A stretch of DNA of 64,000 nucleotides, taken from contig CM075771.1 in the NCBI GenBank assembly GCA_037974665.1, forward strand, positions 18,449,425 to 18,513,424. The letters are read 5' to 3'. Position 1 is the stretch's first letter. Each line of letters starts with the position of its first letter. Source of the DNA: Ehretia macrophylla. Taxonomy: Eukaryota > Streptophyta > Magnoliopsida > Boraginales > Ehretiaceae. Below are positions 1-11,058 of this stretch, piece by piece. Made by a program: the position numbers and the translations under genes. A model generated the notes under the pieces. The model had not been told where the DNA came from. It did not search any database and was given only the letters and a program-made list of their open reading frames with translations.

Positions 1-895
1 AGACCCCAAATTACAATGGGGGTCTTTTACATTACAAACATCAAGCAACATGAAAAGAAATAGTTTTCAAGCAGCATAGTGTTCACAATGGCCATAATCA
101 AGCAAAGCACATAGGACAGGCAATCATTCCAAGGAATCATCGTTAGGCACGTCGTCCTCGGGTACCTGTTCTTGATCTTCTTCACCTGAGATGATAAAAG
201 AGGGTGAGTCCTTATGAACTCAGTGAGGGGGAACGAGAAATAGGTTTTGAAACTCATTTTCCGGTTCAACTTATGAAAACCCTTTTGCAAGCGTGAATAT
301 ATCACAAGTAAGTACACAACATGATATAAAAGTAAAGGAACACAATTACTTGTCTTTCCTCCCCGAGGTCCTCTAGGAACTAAGCGAGAGTACTTATACA
401 CATAGTGAAAAGGATACGGTGAGCTTTTGCTCTCAGTTCATGTCAGTATCAGTTGTTGCGGCCGACTTCAAATCATCCCCTTATCACGCCAAATGGGTGT
501 ACTCCGGATGTACCCCAAAATCCTACGACCCAACTCTCTGAGGAAGTCTAGCCCCCAAGCGAGAGAGGGAATTGGACAATGGTAGTCACGGTTGCACTAG
601 AAAGCCTGAAGCCGCCCGGTATGCGTGAATGCTACCACGCCAGAATGAAATGTTGCAACCTCATATGCAGTGCACATTTATGACATTTAATATATCACAT
701 TAGGAGGACAACAAAGTAGGTTGCCTCCGGACAGTCATAAGATTGCACATTGACAAGTAAACAAGCGAGGCACGAATAGACAAGTAATTTCACTTGAAAG
801 GCACATGAAGTTATATGAACATTAAACGGGCAGCCATGTAACGCACGTAAATCAAGTCATATAACTCATTTCAAATTCACGTAATCAAATAATAA
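1..895 (-). mobile_element. Tekay-type LTR, internal fragment
   Basis: The reverse complement matches the 3' half of the LTRs of elements A and B. It corresponds to element A LTR positions about 2169 to 3067 (coordinates 9379-10277). Base 895 is the last LTR base; from there satellite sequence begins, with only a shared AA at the joint. The left edge cuts the LTR about 500 bp before its expected end. Details such as the text near the 3' part (a CATGTTGCTTGATG stretch on the minus strand) match element B's LTR subtype rather than A's. The fragment includes the TATA-like promoter and the downstream AGACCCC hairpin. It is probably the distal part of the 3' LTR of element C, separated from it by the satellite (inference). 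An independent truncated LTR is the alternative. Confidence 0.9.
391..398 (-). promoter_or_regulatory. TATA-like box of LTR fragment
   Basis: The minus strand reads TATAAGTA here. The same octamer lies about 900 bp before the LTR end in all four LTRs of elements A and B. It is the best candidate for the RNA polymerase II core promoter of the element. No transcript evidence is available. Confidence 0.5.
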
Positions 896-2880
896 ACTGA
901 AGAAAATGTTCGAATTTGGGCTCCAAAAATAGGCGCATCCAAGCTGGCTTGCTGCCCCCGTCGTAGAGCTCTCGGAGAGCTTTCCAACGGTATGCTGCGC
1001 ACCGCCTAACTCTTTACGGATCAAAAGTTATAGGCACCAGAGCGACGGAGACCTGGTCCTAAGCCCCACGCCCTCGGTTTGCGGGCCCAGCCCCTACATC
1101 AACCGAAGTTGCCTAGCCAAAGGTGCCATGGGATTCGGTAATAAAAGTGTGATGGATTAGGTTGTCGTCCTTTTCGCAGCTCACGACGTACTATCCGCGA
1201 CGGACAGACAGCGCAAAAGAAGAAAAGTGTCCAGAAATTGATAAAAGCTTTAGATTTTGGGCCCCGAAAATAGGCGCAGTTGAGCAAGCTTGCTGCCCCA
1301 GACGTAGAGCTCTCTGAGAGCTTTCCAACGGTATGCTGTGCGCCGCGTAACTCTTTACGGATCAAAAGTTATGGGCACCGGAGCGACGGTGAACTGGTCC
1401 TAAGCCCCACGCCCTCGGTTTGTTGCCCCAGCCACTACGTGAATCGAAGTTGTCTTGCCCAAGGTGTCATGGGATTCGGTAATAGAAATGTGTAGGATTA
1501 GGTTGTCGTCCTATTCGCTCTCATGACGTACGATTCGAGACGAAAAAACAGTGCAAAAGAAGAAAAGTGTCCAAAAACTAATGAAAAAGTTGGATTTTGA
1601 GATCCAAAAACAAGCGCAGCCGAGCAGGCTTGCAGCCCCCGTCGTAGAGCTCTCAGAGAGCTTTCCAACGGTATGCTGTGCGCAGCATAAATCCTTACGG
1701 ATCAAAAATTATGGGCACCGGAGCGACGAAGACCTAGTCCTAAGCCGCACGACCTCGGTTTGCGGGCCCAGCCTCTATGTGAAGCGAAGTTGTCTTGCCC
1801 AGGGTGGCGTGGGATTCGGTAATAGAAATGTGATGGATTAGGTTGTCGTCCTTTTCGCGGCTCACAACGTATGATTTGGGACAGTAAAACAGCGCAAAAA
1901 AAGAAAAGTGTACTGAAACTTATGAAAATGTTCTATTTTGGGGTCCGAAAATAGGTGCAGCTGAGAAGGATTGAGGCCCCCATCGTAGAGCTATCGGACA
2001 GCTTTCCAACGGTATGTTGTGCGCCGCGTAACTCTTTACCGATCAAAAGTTATAGGCACCGGAGCAACGGAGACCACGTCCTAAGCTCCACGTCCTCGGT
2101 TTGCAGGCCCAGCCTCTACGTGATGCGAAGTTGTCTTGCCAAAGGTGGCGTGGGATTCGGTAATAGAAATGTGATGGATTAGGTTGTCGTCCTTTTTGCG
2201 GCTCACGACGTACTATGCAGGACGGAAAAACATCGCAAAAGAAGAAAAATGTCCAGAAACTGATGAAAACTTTCGATTTTAGGTTTCAAAAATAGGCGCA
2301 GCCAAGCAGGCTTTCTACCCCTATCGTAGAGCTCTCGGAGAGCTTTCCAACGGTATGCTGTGCGCCGCGTAACTCCTTACGGATCAAAAGTTATGGGTAC
2401 CGGAGCGACGGAGACCTGGTCCTAAGCCCCACGCCCTCAGTTTGTGGGCCCAGCCTCTACGTGAATCGAAGTTGTCTTGCTAAAGGTGTCATGGGATTCG
2501 GTAATAGAAATGTGATGGATTAGGTTGTCGTTCTTTTCAAGGCTCATGACGTACGATCCGGGACGGAAAAACAGTGCAAAAGAAGAAAAGTGACCCAAAA
2601 CTGATGAAAACTTTTGATTTTGTACTCCGAAAACAAGCGCAGCCGAGAAGGCTTGCCACCCCCGCCGTAGAGCTCTCGGAGAGCTTTCCAACGGTATGCT
2701 GTGCTCCGCGTAACTCCTTACGGATCAAAAGTTATGGGCACTGGAGTGACGGAGACCTGGTCCCAAGCCCCACACCCTCGGTTTGCAGGCCCAGCTTCTG
2801 CGTGAATCGAAGTTTTCTTGCCCAAGGTGCCATGGGATTCGGTAATAGAAATGTGATGGATTAGGTTGTCGTCCTTTTCG

Positions 2881-3990
2881 CGGCTCACGAAGTATTATCC
2901 GGGACGGAAAAAATAGCGCAAAAGAAGAAAAATGTCCAGAAATTGATGAAAACTTTCGATTTTAGGTTCCGAAAACAGGCGCAGTCGAGCAGGCTTGCTG
3001 CCCCCGTCGTAGAGCTCTTGCAAAACTTTCCATTGGTATGTTGTGCACCGCATAACTTCTTACGGATCAAAAGTTATGGGCACCAGAGCGACGGAGCCCT
3101 TGTCCTAAGCCCCACGCCCTCGGTTTGTTGGCCCAGCCTCTACATGAAGCGAAGTTGTCTTGCCAAAGGTGGCGTGAGATTCAGTAATAGAAATGTGATG
3201 GATTAGGTTTTCGTCCTTTTCGAGGCTCACGACGTACGATTCAGGACGGAAAAACAGCGAAAGAAAAGAAAAGTATCCAAAAATTGATGAAAACGTTTGA
3301 TTTTGGGCTACGAAAACAGGCGCAGTTGAGCAAGCTTGCTGCCCCCATTGTAGAGATCTCGGAGAGCTTTCCAACGGTATGCTGTATGCCGCGTAACTCC
3401 TTACGGATCAAAAGTTATGGGCACCAGCGCGACGAAGACCTGGTCCTAAGCCCCACGCCCTCGGTTTGCGGGTCCAGCTTCTGCGTGAATCAAAGTTGTC
3501 TTGCCCAAAGTGCCATGGGATTCGGTAATAGAAATGTGATGGATTAGGTTGTCGTCCTTTTCGCGGCTCACGAAGTACTATCCGGGACGGAAAAATAGCG
3601 CAAAAGAAGAAAAATGTCCAGAAATTGATGAAAACCTTCAATTTTAGGTTCCGAAAACAGGCGCGGCCGAGCAGGCTTGCTGCCCCCGTCGTATAGATCT
3701 CGGTAAGCTTTCCATCGGTATGCTGTGCGCCGCGTAACTCCTTACGGATCAAAAGTTATGGGCACCGGAGCGACGGAGACTTGGTCCTCGGTTTGTTGGC
3801 CCAGCCTCTACGTGAAGCGAAGTTGTCTTGCCAAAGGTGGCGTGAGATTCGGTAATAGAAATGTGATGGATTAGGTTTTCGTCCTTTTCGAAGCTCACGA
3901 CGTACGATCCGGGACGGAAAAATAGCGCAAAAGAAGAAAAGTGTCCTGAAACTGATGAAAACGTTAGATTTTGGTATCCGAAAACAGGCA
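2881..3990 (+). repeat. Local two-monomer duplication in array 1
   Basis: Monomers alternate in an A-B-A-B pattern. The stretch after CGGCTCACGAAGTA at about 2881 (with AAAATGTCCAGAAATTGATG and TTTTAGGTTCCGAAAAC) recurs at about 3565, 684 bp away. The adjacent type, with GGTTTTCGTCC at about 3206, recurs at about 3872. The second B copy lacks about 19 bp near 3785, where the TAAGCCCCACGCC part of the monomer is missing. This fits a recent two-monomer tandem duplication. Confidence 0.75.
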
Positions 3991-6900
3991 CAGCCGAGCA
4001 GGCTTGCTACTCCCGTCGTAGAGCTCTCAAAGTGCTTACCAACGGTATGCTGTGTGCCGCGTAACTCCTTACGGATCAAAAGTTATGGGCACTGAAGCGA
4101 CGAAGACCTGGTCCTAAGCCCCACGCCCTCGGTTTGTGGGCCCAGCCTCTACGTGAAGCGAAGTTGTCTTGCCAAAGGAGATATAGGATTCGGTAATAGA
4201 ATTGTGATAGATTAGGTTGTTGTCCTTTTCGCGGCTCAAGACGTACGATCCAGGGCGGAAAAACAGCGCAAAAGAAGAAAAGTGTCTAGAAATTGATGAA
4301 AACGTTCAATTTTGGTCTACGAAAACTGGCGCAGCTGAGCAGGCTTGCTACTCCGGTCGTAGAGCTGTCAGAGAGCTTTCCAACGGTATGCTGTGCACCG
4401 CGTAACTCCTTACGGATCAAAAGTTATGGGCACCGGAGCGACGGAGACCTGGTCCTAAGCCCCACGCCCTCGGTTTGCGGGCCCAGCCTCTATGTGAAAC
4501 GAAGTTGTCTTGCCCAAGGTGTCGTGGGATTCGGTAATAGAAATGTGATGGATTAGGTTGTCGTCCTTTTCGCTGCTCACGACGTATGATCTGGGACCGA
4601 AAAACAGGCCAAAAGAAGAAAAGTGTCCCGAAACTGATGAAAACGTTCGATTTTGGGCATTGAAAATAGGCGCAGCCTAGCAGGTTTGCTGCCTCCGCCG
4701 TAGAGCTCTCGGAGAGCTTTCCAACGGTATGTTGTGCGCCGCGTAACTCCTTTCGGATCAAAAGTTATGGGTACCGGAGCGACGGAGACCTGGTCCCAAG
4801 CCCCACGCCCTCGGTTTGGGGGCCCAGTCTCTGGGTGAAGCAAAGTTGTCTTGCCCAAGGTGGCGTGGGATTCGGTAATAAAAATGTGATGGATTAGGTT
4901 GTGGCCCATTTCGCGGCTCACGGCGTACGATCCGGAACAGAAAAATAACGTAATAGAATAAAAGTGTCCAGAAACTGATAAAAATGTTGAATTTTTGTCT
5001 CCAAATATAGGTGCAGCCAAGCAGGCTTGCTGCCCCCGTCGTAGAGCTCTCAGAGAGCTTTCCAACTGTTTTCTGTGCACCGCGTAACTCATTACGAATC
5101 AAAAGTTATTGGCACCAGAGCGACGGAGACCCTGTCCTAAGCCCCACGCCCACGGTTTGTGAGCCCAGCCTCTACGTGAATCAAAGTTATCTTGTCCAAG
5201 GTGCCGTGGGATTCGGTAATAGAAATGTGATGGATTAGGTTGTCCTCCTTTTCGTGGCTCACGACGTACGATCCGGGACGGAAAAACAGCGCAAAAGAAG
5301 AAATGTGTCCTGAAACTGATGAAAACATTTGATTTTGGGCTCCGAAAAGAGGCGCAACCGAGCAGGCTTGCTGCCCCTGTTGTAGAGCTCTCGGAGAGCT
5401 TTCCAACGGTATGCTGTGCGCTGCGTAACTCCTTACGGATCAAAAGTTATGGGTACCGGAGCGACGGAGACCTGGTCCTAAGCCACACGTCCTCGGTTTG
5501 TGTGTCAGCCTCTACGTGAAGCGAAATTGTCTTGCCCAAGGTGGCATGGGATTCGGTAATAGAAATCTGATGGATTAGGTTGTCGTCATTTTTGCGGCTC
5601 ACGATGTACGATCCGGGACGGAAAAACAGCGCAAAAGAATAAAAGTGTCCAGAAACTGATGAAAACTTTCAATTTTAGGTTTCAAAAACAGGCGCAGCCG
5701 AGCAGGCTTGCTGCACCCGTCGTAGAGCTCTCGGAGAGCTTTCCAACAGTATGTTGTGCACTGCGTAACTCCTTATGGATCAAAGGTTATGGGGGGCACC
5801 GGAGCGACGGAGACCTGGTCCTAAGCCCCACGCCCTCGGTTTATGGGCCCAGCCTCTACGTGAAGCGAAGTTGTCTTGACAAGGTGGCATGGTATTCGGT
5901 AATAGAAATGTGATGGATTAGGTTGTTGTCCTTTTCGCGGCTCACGACGTACAATCCTTGACGAAAAAAAAGCGCAAAAGAAGAAAAATGTCCAGAAACT
6001 GATGAAAACGTTCGATTTTGGGCTCTAAAAATAGGCGCAGACGAGTAGTTTGGTTCCCCTCGTCGTAGAGCTCTCGGAGAGCTTTCCAATGGTATGCTGT
6101 GCGCCGCTTAACTCCTTACGAATCAAAAGTTATGGGCATCGAAGACCTGGTCCTAAGACCCACACCCTTGGTTTGCGAGCCCAGCCTCTACGTGAAGCGA
6201 AGTTATCTTGCCCAAGGTGGCGTGGGATTCGGTAATATAAATGTGATGGATTAGGTTGTCGTCCTTTTCGCGGCTCATGACTTACGATCCGGGACGGAAA
6301 AATAGCGCAAAAGAAGAAAAGTGTCTATAAACTGATGAAAACATTCAATTTTGGGCTACCAAAACTGGTGCAACTGAGCAGGCTTGATGCCTACTTCGTA
6401 GAGCTCTCGGAGAGCTTTCTAACGGTATGCTGTGCGCCGCGTAACTCTTTATGGATCAAAAGTTATGGTCACCGAAGCGACGGAGACCTAGTCCTAAGCC
6501 CCACGCCCTCGGTTTGCGTGCCCAGCCTTTATGTGAAATGAAGTTGTCTTGCCTAAGGTTCCGTGGGATTCGGTAATAGAAATGTGGTGGATTAGGTTAT
6601 CGTCCTTTTCGCGGCTTACGACGTACGATCTGGGACGGAAAAACAGTGCAAAAGAAGAAAAGTGTCCAGAAACTGATGAACATGTTCGATTTTGGGCTCT
6701 GAAAAAAGGTGCAGCCAAGCTGGCTTGCTACCCCTCATCGTAGAGCTCTCAGAGAGGTTTCCAACGGTATGCTGTGCGCCGCATAACTCCTTACGGGTAA
6801 AAAGTTATGGGCACTGGAGCAACAGAGACCACGTCCTAAGCCCCACGCCCTCGGTTTGCGGGCCCAACCTCTACGTGAAGCGAAGTTATTTTGCCCAAGA

Positions 6901-7205
6901 TGCCGTGGGATTCGGTAATAGAAATCTGATGAATTAGGTTGTCGTCTTTTTTGCGGCTCACGAAGTACGATCCGGGATGGAAAAACAGCACAAAACAATA
7001 AAAGTGTCCCAAAACTGATGAAAATGTTCAATTTTGGATTCTGAAAACAGGCACAGCTGAGTAGGCTTGTTGCCCTTGTCGTAGAGCTCTCGGAGAGCTT
7101 TCCATCGGTATGCTATGTGCCGCATAACTCCTTACGGATCAAAAGTTATGGGTACCGAAGCGACGGATACCTGGTCACAAGCCCCACGCCCTCGGTTTGC
7201 GGGTC

Positions 7206-7210
7206 CAGCC
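7206..7210 (+). repeat. Target-site duplication of element A, left copy
   Basis: CAGCC directly precedes the LTR start TGTGAGG and is repeated at 19168-19172 directly after the LTR end TGACA. Removing the element and one copy restores an uninterrupted satellite monomer (…GGGTCCAGCC joined to TCTACGTG…). Five bp is the usual duplication length of Ty3/gypsy integrases. Confidence 0.95.
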
Positions 7211-8439
7211 TGTGAGGCCTGACCTCGATTTGCATGCGATACCTTGTTTTGTGTGCCTAACCTAGATTTTGCGTGCCTTGACCTAGGTTTAAGATTCGTA
7301 TTTCATTTTGTGTGCCTTGCATTGAATTACGTGCATTCATTTAGGGTTGCGTGCATTTACTTGGGAAACGTGCATTCATCTGGTAGTTTGTGCCTCACCT
7401 CGTGGTGCGTGCCCTAGACCTAGGAAAGCGTGCCCTCACGCTAATCAAGAAAGCATCTTATACGAAGCACTAGGTCATTAATTAATCCTACAAATCCCAC
7501 TAACTAATATTAAAATGCTAAGTCAATGCACTAGAAGACGAAATTGCACCAAAAGCTAGACATTCTTTATTATTTATTCTTTATTCTTTGCATATCCCAA
7601 ACACACAATAAAATAAGCCTTGAACAAGACAAAAAATTCAGATTTGAACACCTCTTTGGCCGACCACTAGGAGCTTTGTGCATGCAATCCAATTTCAAAA
7701 TTTATTCCTCAAACATTCTGTGACAATTTAATGACACAATGCATAAAAAAAATTGTCTCAAAACTCTATCCAAAGCTCCACCATTTCGACACAAGCTCCT
7801 TGCCCATGCTAGGTAATTCAAAATGGTTCTTGAAGACACAAAAGTCTGAAATTTACATGCCCAAAGCCGACACAAGCTTCAACATTTGCAAGGCTTTTAT
7901 TTTTCTTTCATTTCTCTCATTTCCTCTCATTCTTCTCTCTCTCTCTTGGCCCTAGCTGAATATTGTAGACTCCATAGCTAAGTTCTTCATCCTAAGGCTC
8001 TTCAAGACTTCCAAGCAACCAAGGAACTCGACCAAGCAAAGCTAGGAGCAAAGAAATGCACATGCAAGCCTTTAGCACTTCCATTTCAGTTTAGGTGAGT
8101 TTGCTAGCTTCCATTTCTCTTCTTCTTGTTCTAACCACATGCACCTACTAAGAACTTGGTTACTAAGCTAGGAAATTAGAGAAAATCGAGTGGTGTCTCG
8201 GCTAAGCAAGGAAAAGAGTAAATCTTGTGCAACCATCAAGAGTCTTGTGCCTCTTCTTGTTGTTTTGCTAATGTGAGGGCTAAACTTCTTGAAAATCTTT
8301 CAAAAAACCACATGCATGCCCTTAAATGTCTATATTTACTTCTGTACTTGAGATATATGTGTGTTCATGAGCTTTAGTAAACATGCATGGCAAGATATTT
8401 GGCTAGAATGTGATGATAGATGAAATCGCGTATGGGACA

Positions 8440-8890
8440 GTTTTCTGCCTTCTTGGTACAAAGTGATTTTGACTAGGTAAATGATGTTGAAAATGCGTGA
8501 AAATTGGTAGGTGACTAGTTTTTCTAGTTCTAAAAACTTTCTTCAGAAATAGGACAAAGCTAATTTTGACTCTAAGGTCCTCAAAATGGCTAATTATCAA
8601 AATGTGTCCAAATCTGGAAAGTTTGGAAAAATGAAGCAGGTTTTGGCAAATTCACTGACCTTGTAGAACGAACCTATTTTGACTCAGTAAATGATATCCA
8701 AAATGCATAAAAATTGGTGTGCTGCTAGATTTTTCAGTTCTGGACATTTTTTTCAGAAATGGACTAAGGCTAAATCTAACCCTAAGGCCCTAAAAACGAC
8801 AAGTATTGAAATGTGTGCAAATCTGAACAGTTTTGTGTAGTCTCATTGTTTTGGCTATAACTATTGAACCCGAACTCCAAATGATGCGAG
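8440..8890 (+). repeat. Imperfect ~210-bp tandem duplication inside LTR
   Basis: TTTTGACTAGGTAAATGATG near 8467 and TTTTGACTCAGTAAATGATA near 8677 begin related stretches 210 bp apart. Both continue through CAAAATG/GAAAATGCGT, GTTCT…TTTCAGAAATAGGAC/GGAC, CTAAGG and AAAATGTGTCCAAATCTGG/AAATGTGTGCAAATCTG. The same structure is present in the other LTRs of the window (for example 16830-17290, 45560-45980 and 52100-52510). It therefore predates the split of the A and B subtypes. Confidence 0.7.
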
Positions 8891-9876
8891 GTTTGTTTCT
8901 GAATTTAGTTCACTTATTAAGATTTAATTTGAAATCTTATTCACTGGAATTGGAGATCGTTGTCTTGTCTTAATGATTGTGAGAATACAGTCCATTGCAG
9001 TGAGGGTTTCATTTGGTAAAATGCTTAGAAAAATTATTGTAGCTTCTTTTGTTGTATTAAATGGTTGGGATTGTGGCATTTGGATGTTGTGTGGACTGTT
9101 TTGAATGCTTGAGGGTGTTGGAATTAATCAATGCATGGCTTGAGCTTAATTACGAGATGACTTGGGGTTTAATCGCACGGGTAAGCACGAATTGAAACCC
9201 TAGTAACTAGGTAAACTCGCTAAGTGTTGATCTTCTGGATATTGTGTTTGATTACGTGTTTAGTAGGCTGCCCGTAGTTTCCCTTATAGCCCTAAATATG
9301 ATTTCGATGATTACATGTTGATAAGTAGGCATTTCTTGCACCCGGTCCCATGTAGATGTCGTTGCATGATGAATAATCTTATTATTTGATTACGTGAACT
9401 TTGAAATGAGTTATATGACTTGATTTACATGCGTTACATGGCTGCCCGTTTAATATTCATATAACTCCATGTGCTTTTCAAGTGAATTTACTTGTCATAT
9501 CGTGCCTCGCGTGTTTAACTGTCAATGTGCAATCTTATGACTGTTCGGAGGCAACCTACTTTGTTGTCCTCCTAATGTGATATATTACATGTCATAAATG
9601 TGCATTGCATACAAGGTTGCAACCTTTCATTCTGGCGTGGTAGCGTTCACGCACACCGGGCGACATCGGGCTTGCCGGTGCAACCGTGACTACCATTGTC
9701 CAATTCCCTCTCTCGCTTGGGGGCTAGACTTCCTCGAAGAGTTGGGTCGTAGGATTTCGGGGTACATCCGGAGTACACCCATTTGGCGAGATAAGGGGAT
9801 GATTTGAAGTCGGCCTCAACAACTGATACTGACATGAACTGAGAGCAAAAGCTCACCGTATCCTTTTCACTATGTG

Positions 9877-9884
9877 TATAAGTA
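9877..9884 (+). promoter_or_regulatory. TATA-like box, 5' LTR of A
   Basis: TATAAGTA at LTR position about 2667, about 900 bp before the LTR end. It is conserved in every LTR copy here. It is the likely core promoter for the genomic RNA, judged by position and conservation only. Confidence 0.5.
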
Positions 9885-10794
9885 CTCTCGCTTGGTTCCT
9901 AGAGGACCTCGGGGAGGAAAGACGGGTAATTGTGTTCCTTTACTTTTATATTATGTTATGTACTTACTTGTGATATATTCATGCTTGCAAAAAGGGTTTT
10001 CATAAGTTGAACCGGAAAATGAGTTTCAAACCTATTTCTCGTTCCCCCTCGCTGAGTTCATAAGGACTCACCCTCTTTTATCATCTCAGGTGAAGAAGAC
10101 CAAGAACAGGTACCCGAGGATGACGTGCCTAACGATGATTCCTTGGAATAATTGCTTGCCCTACGTGCCTTACGTGACTATGGCCATTTGGTGAACAATG
10201 TGTTGCTTGAAGCCTATTTTATTTCTTATGATGCTTGCTATTATAACGTAAAAGACCCCCATTGTAATTTGGGGTCTAATTTTGGTTTGTACTGATAATA
10301 ACTAGATAGACATTACTGTGGTTGTTTTGCTATCGTTATTGGCTAGTATCTACATAGGATTATGAAGCATCAGGTAAGGATTAAGTAAAATGAACCCATC
10401 CAATCTTAAGCAGGTACTCATTGATAAGCTAAGATCAACAGGTACGTTTGTAACATGGATTAACAAACAAACGAGACATAGTATCATGCTAGGTTATTAA
10501 TCAAACGAGACTTCAAGATAACTAGTAGCGTTTCAATTGATGAATAGTAATCTTTGTTAGAAATGAAATTGAGATTGGAAATTTTGAGGCGTTTAGAGAA
10601 CTAGGTCAAACTAAAGAGCCCAATTACAGCCGTTATGCTGCTGGATTTTCAGAAAAATTGTGGAGTCTAGGCTAAATGTGAAGTGTTAAACTTTCATGAA
10701 CGATTAAGTACGAGACATGACTTGAATGTTTAGATCACACCCTAGTCTAACATTTATAGGCCGGGTTGGGGCATGACACCTTATATAGAAAGAA

Positions 10795-10806
10795 TGGTAT
10801 CAGAGC
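10795..10806 (+). other. Primer binding site, tRNA-iMet type (element A)
   Basis: TGGTATCAGAGC lies 16 bp after the 5' LTR. It is the standard plant Ty3/gypsy minus-strand primer site complementary to the 3' end of initiator methionine tRNA. The untranslated leader continues to the gag start at 11059; I see nothing else in it. Confidence 0.92.
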
Positions 10807-11058
10807 TTAGATTGCTTAAGTCAGGTTTAACTTTCGGACCATGGGTAGAGCCCTAAGGTAATTAGGATGACTTGTCTATATGTTATTGTGTGATAATGTT
10901 AATTGTGCCTTCTATGTTCTATGCTCTTATGTGATTAACTTGACTTAACTATTTCTAGAACTATGTGTTTATGTAAAATTATATGTTGCATATCTTATGC
11001 ATTAAATTCTTGTCCTATCGTATTTCAATAAATTGTGTATCGTAATATGTGCTTATAG

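Larger units (their letters stand above)
896..7210 (+). repeat. 341-bp satellite array, segment 1
   Basis: About 18.5 head-to-tail monomers. The marker GTTGTCGTCC recurs at 1161, 1502, 1842, 2183, 2524 and 2865, a spacing of 340-341 bp. Each monomer has an A-tract-rich stretch (GGACGGAAAAACAGCGC to GAAAACGTTCGATTTTGGG), then the dyad AGCTCTCGGAGAGCT, then a GC-richer half containing CCAACGGTATGC, GGATCAAAAGTTATGGGC, CCCTCGGTTTG and CTACGTGAAGCGAAG. Neighbouring monomers differ mainly by single-base changes. I do not recognise the satellite family. The many open frames in it are repeats of the same monomer frames, not genes. The array joins a Tekay LTR at about 895 and is interrupted by element A after 7210. 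Confidence 0.97.
7211..10778 (+). repeat. 5' LTR of element A
   Basis: A 3568-bp LTR starting TGTGAGGCC and ending GCATGACA. The early part is rich in the word GTGC (CGTGCCTT, CGTGCATT). A CT microsatellite lies near 7931-7947. An imperfect ~210-bp tandem duplication lies at about 8440-8890. The TATA-like box is at 9877-9884 and a hairpin (AGACCCC at 10253-10259 with GGGGTCT at 10271-10277) lies downstream. It matches 15612-19167 over its full length. No gene is seen in it. Confidence 0.95.

Noticed and set aside
4577-5092. Long minus-strand open frames in the satellite (for example here, 19143-19625 and 37965-38483)
   Set aside because: They are repeats of the same monomer translation on several frames and both strands. 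341 bp is not a multiple of three, start sites and ends differ freely between copies, and no domain is visible. They are open by base composition, not genes.
10795-10806. tRNA gene at the TGGTATCAGAGC sites
   Set aside because: Only the 12-bp primer-site match is present. There is no cloverleaf or internal promoter boxes.
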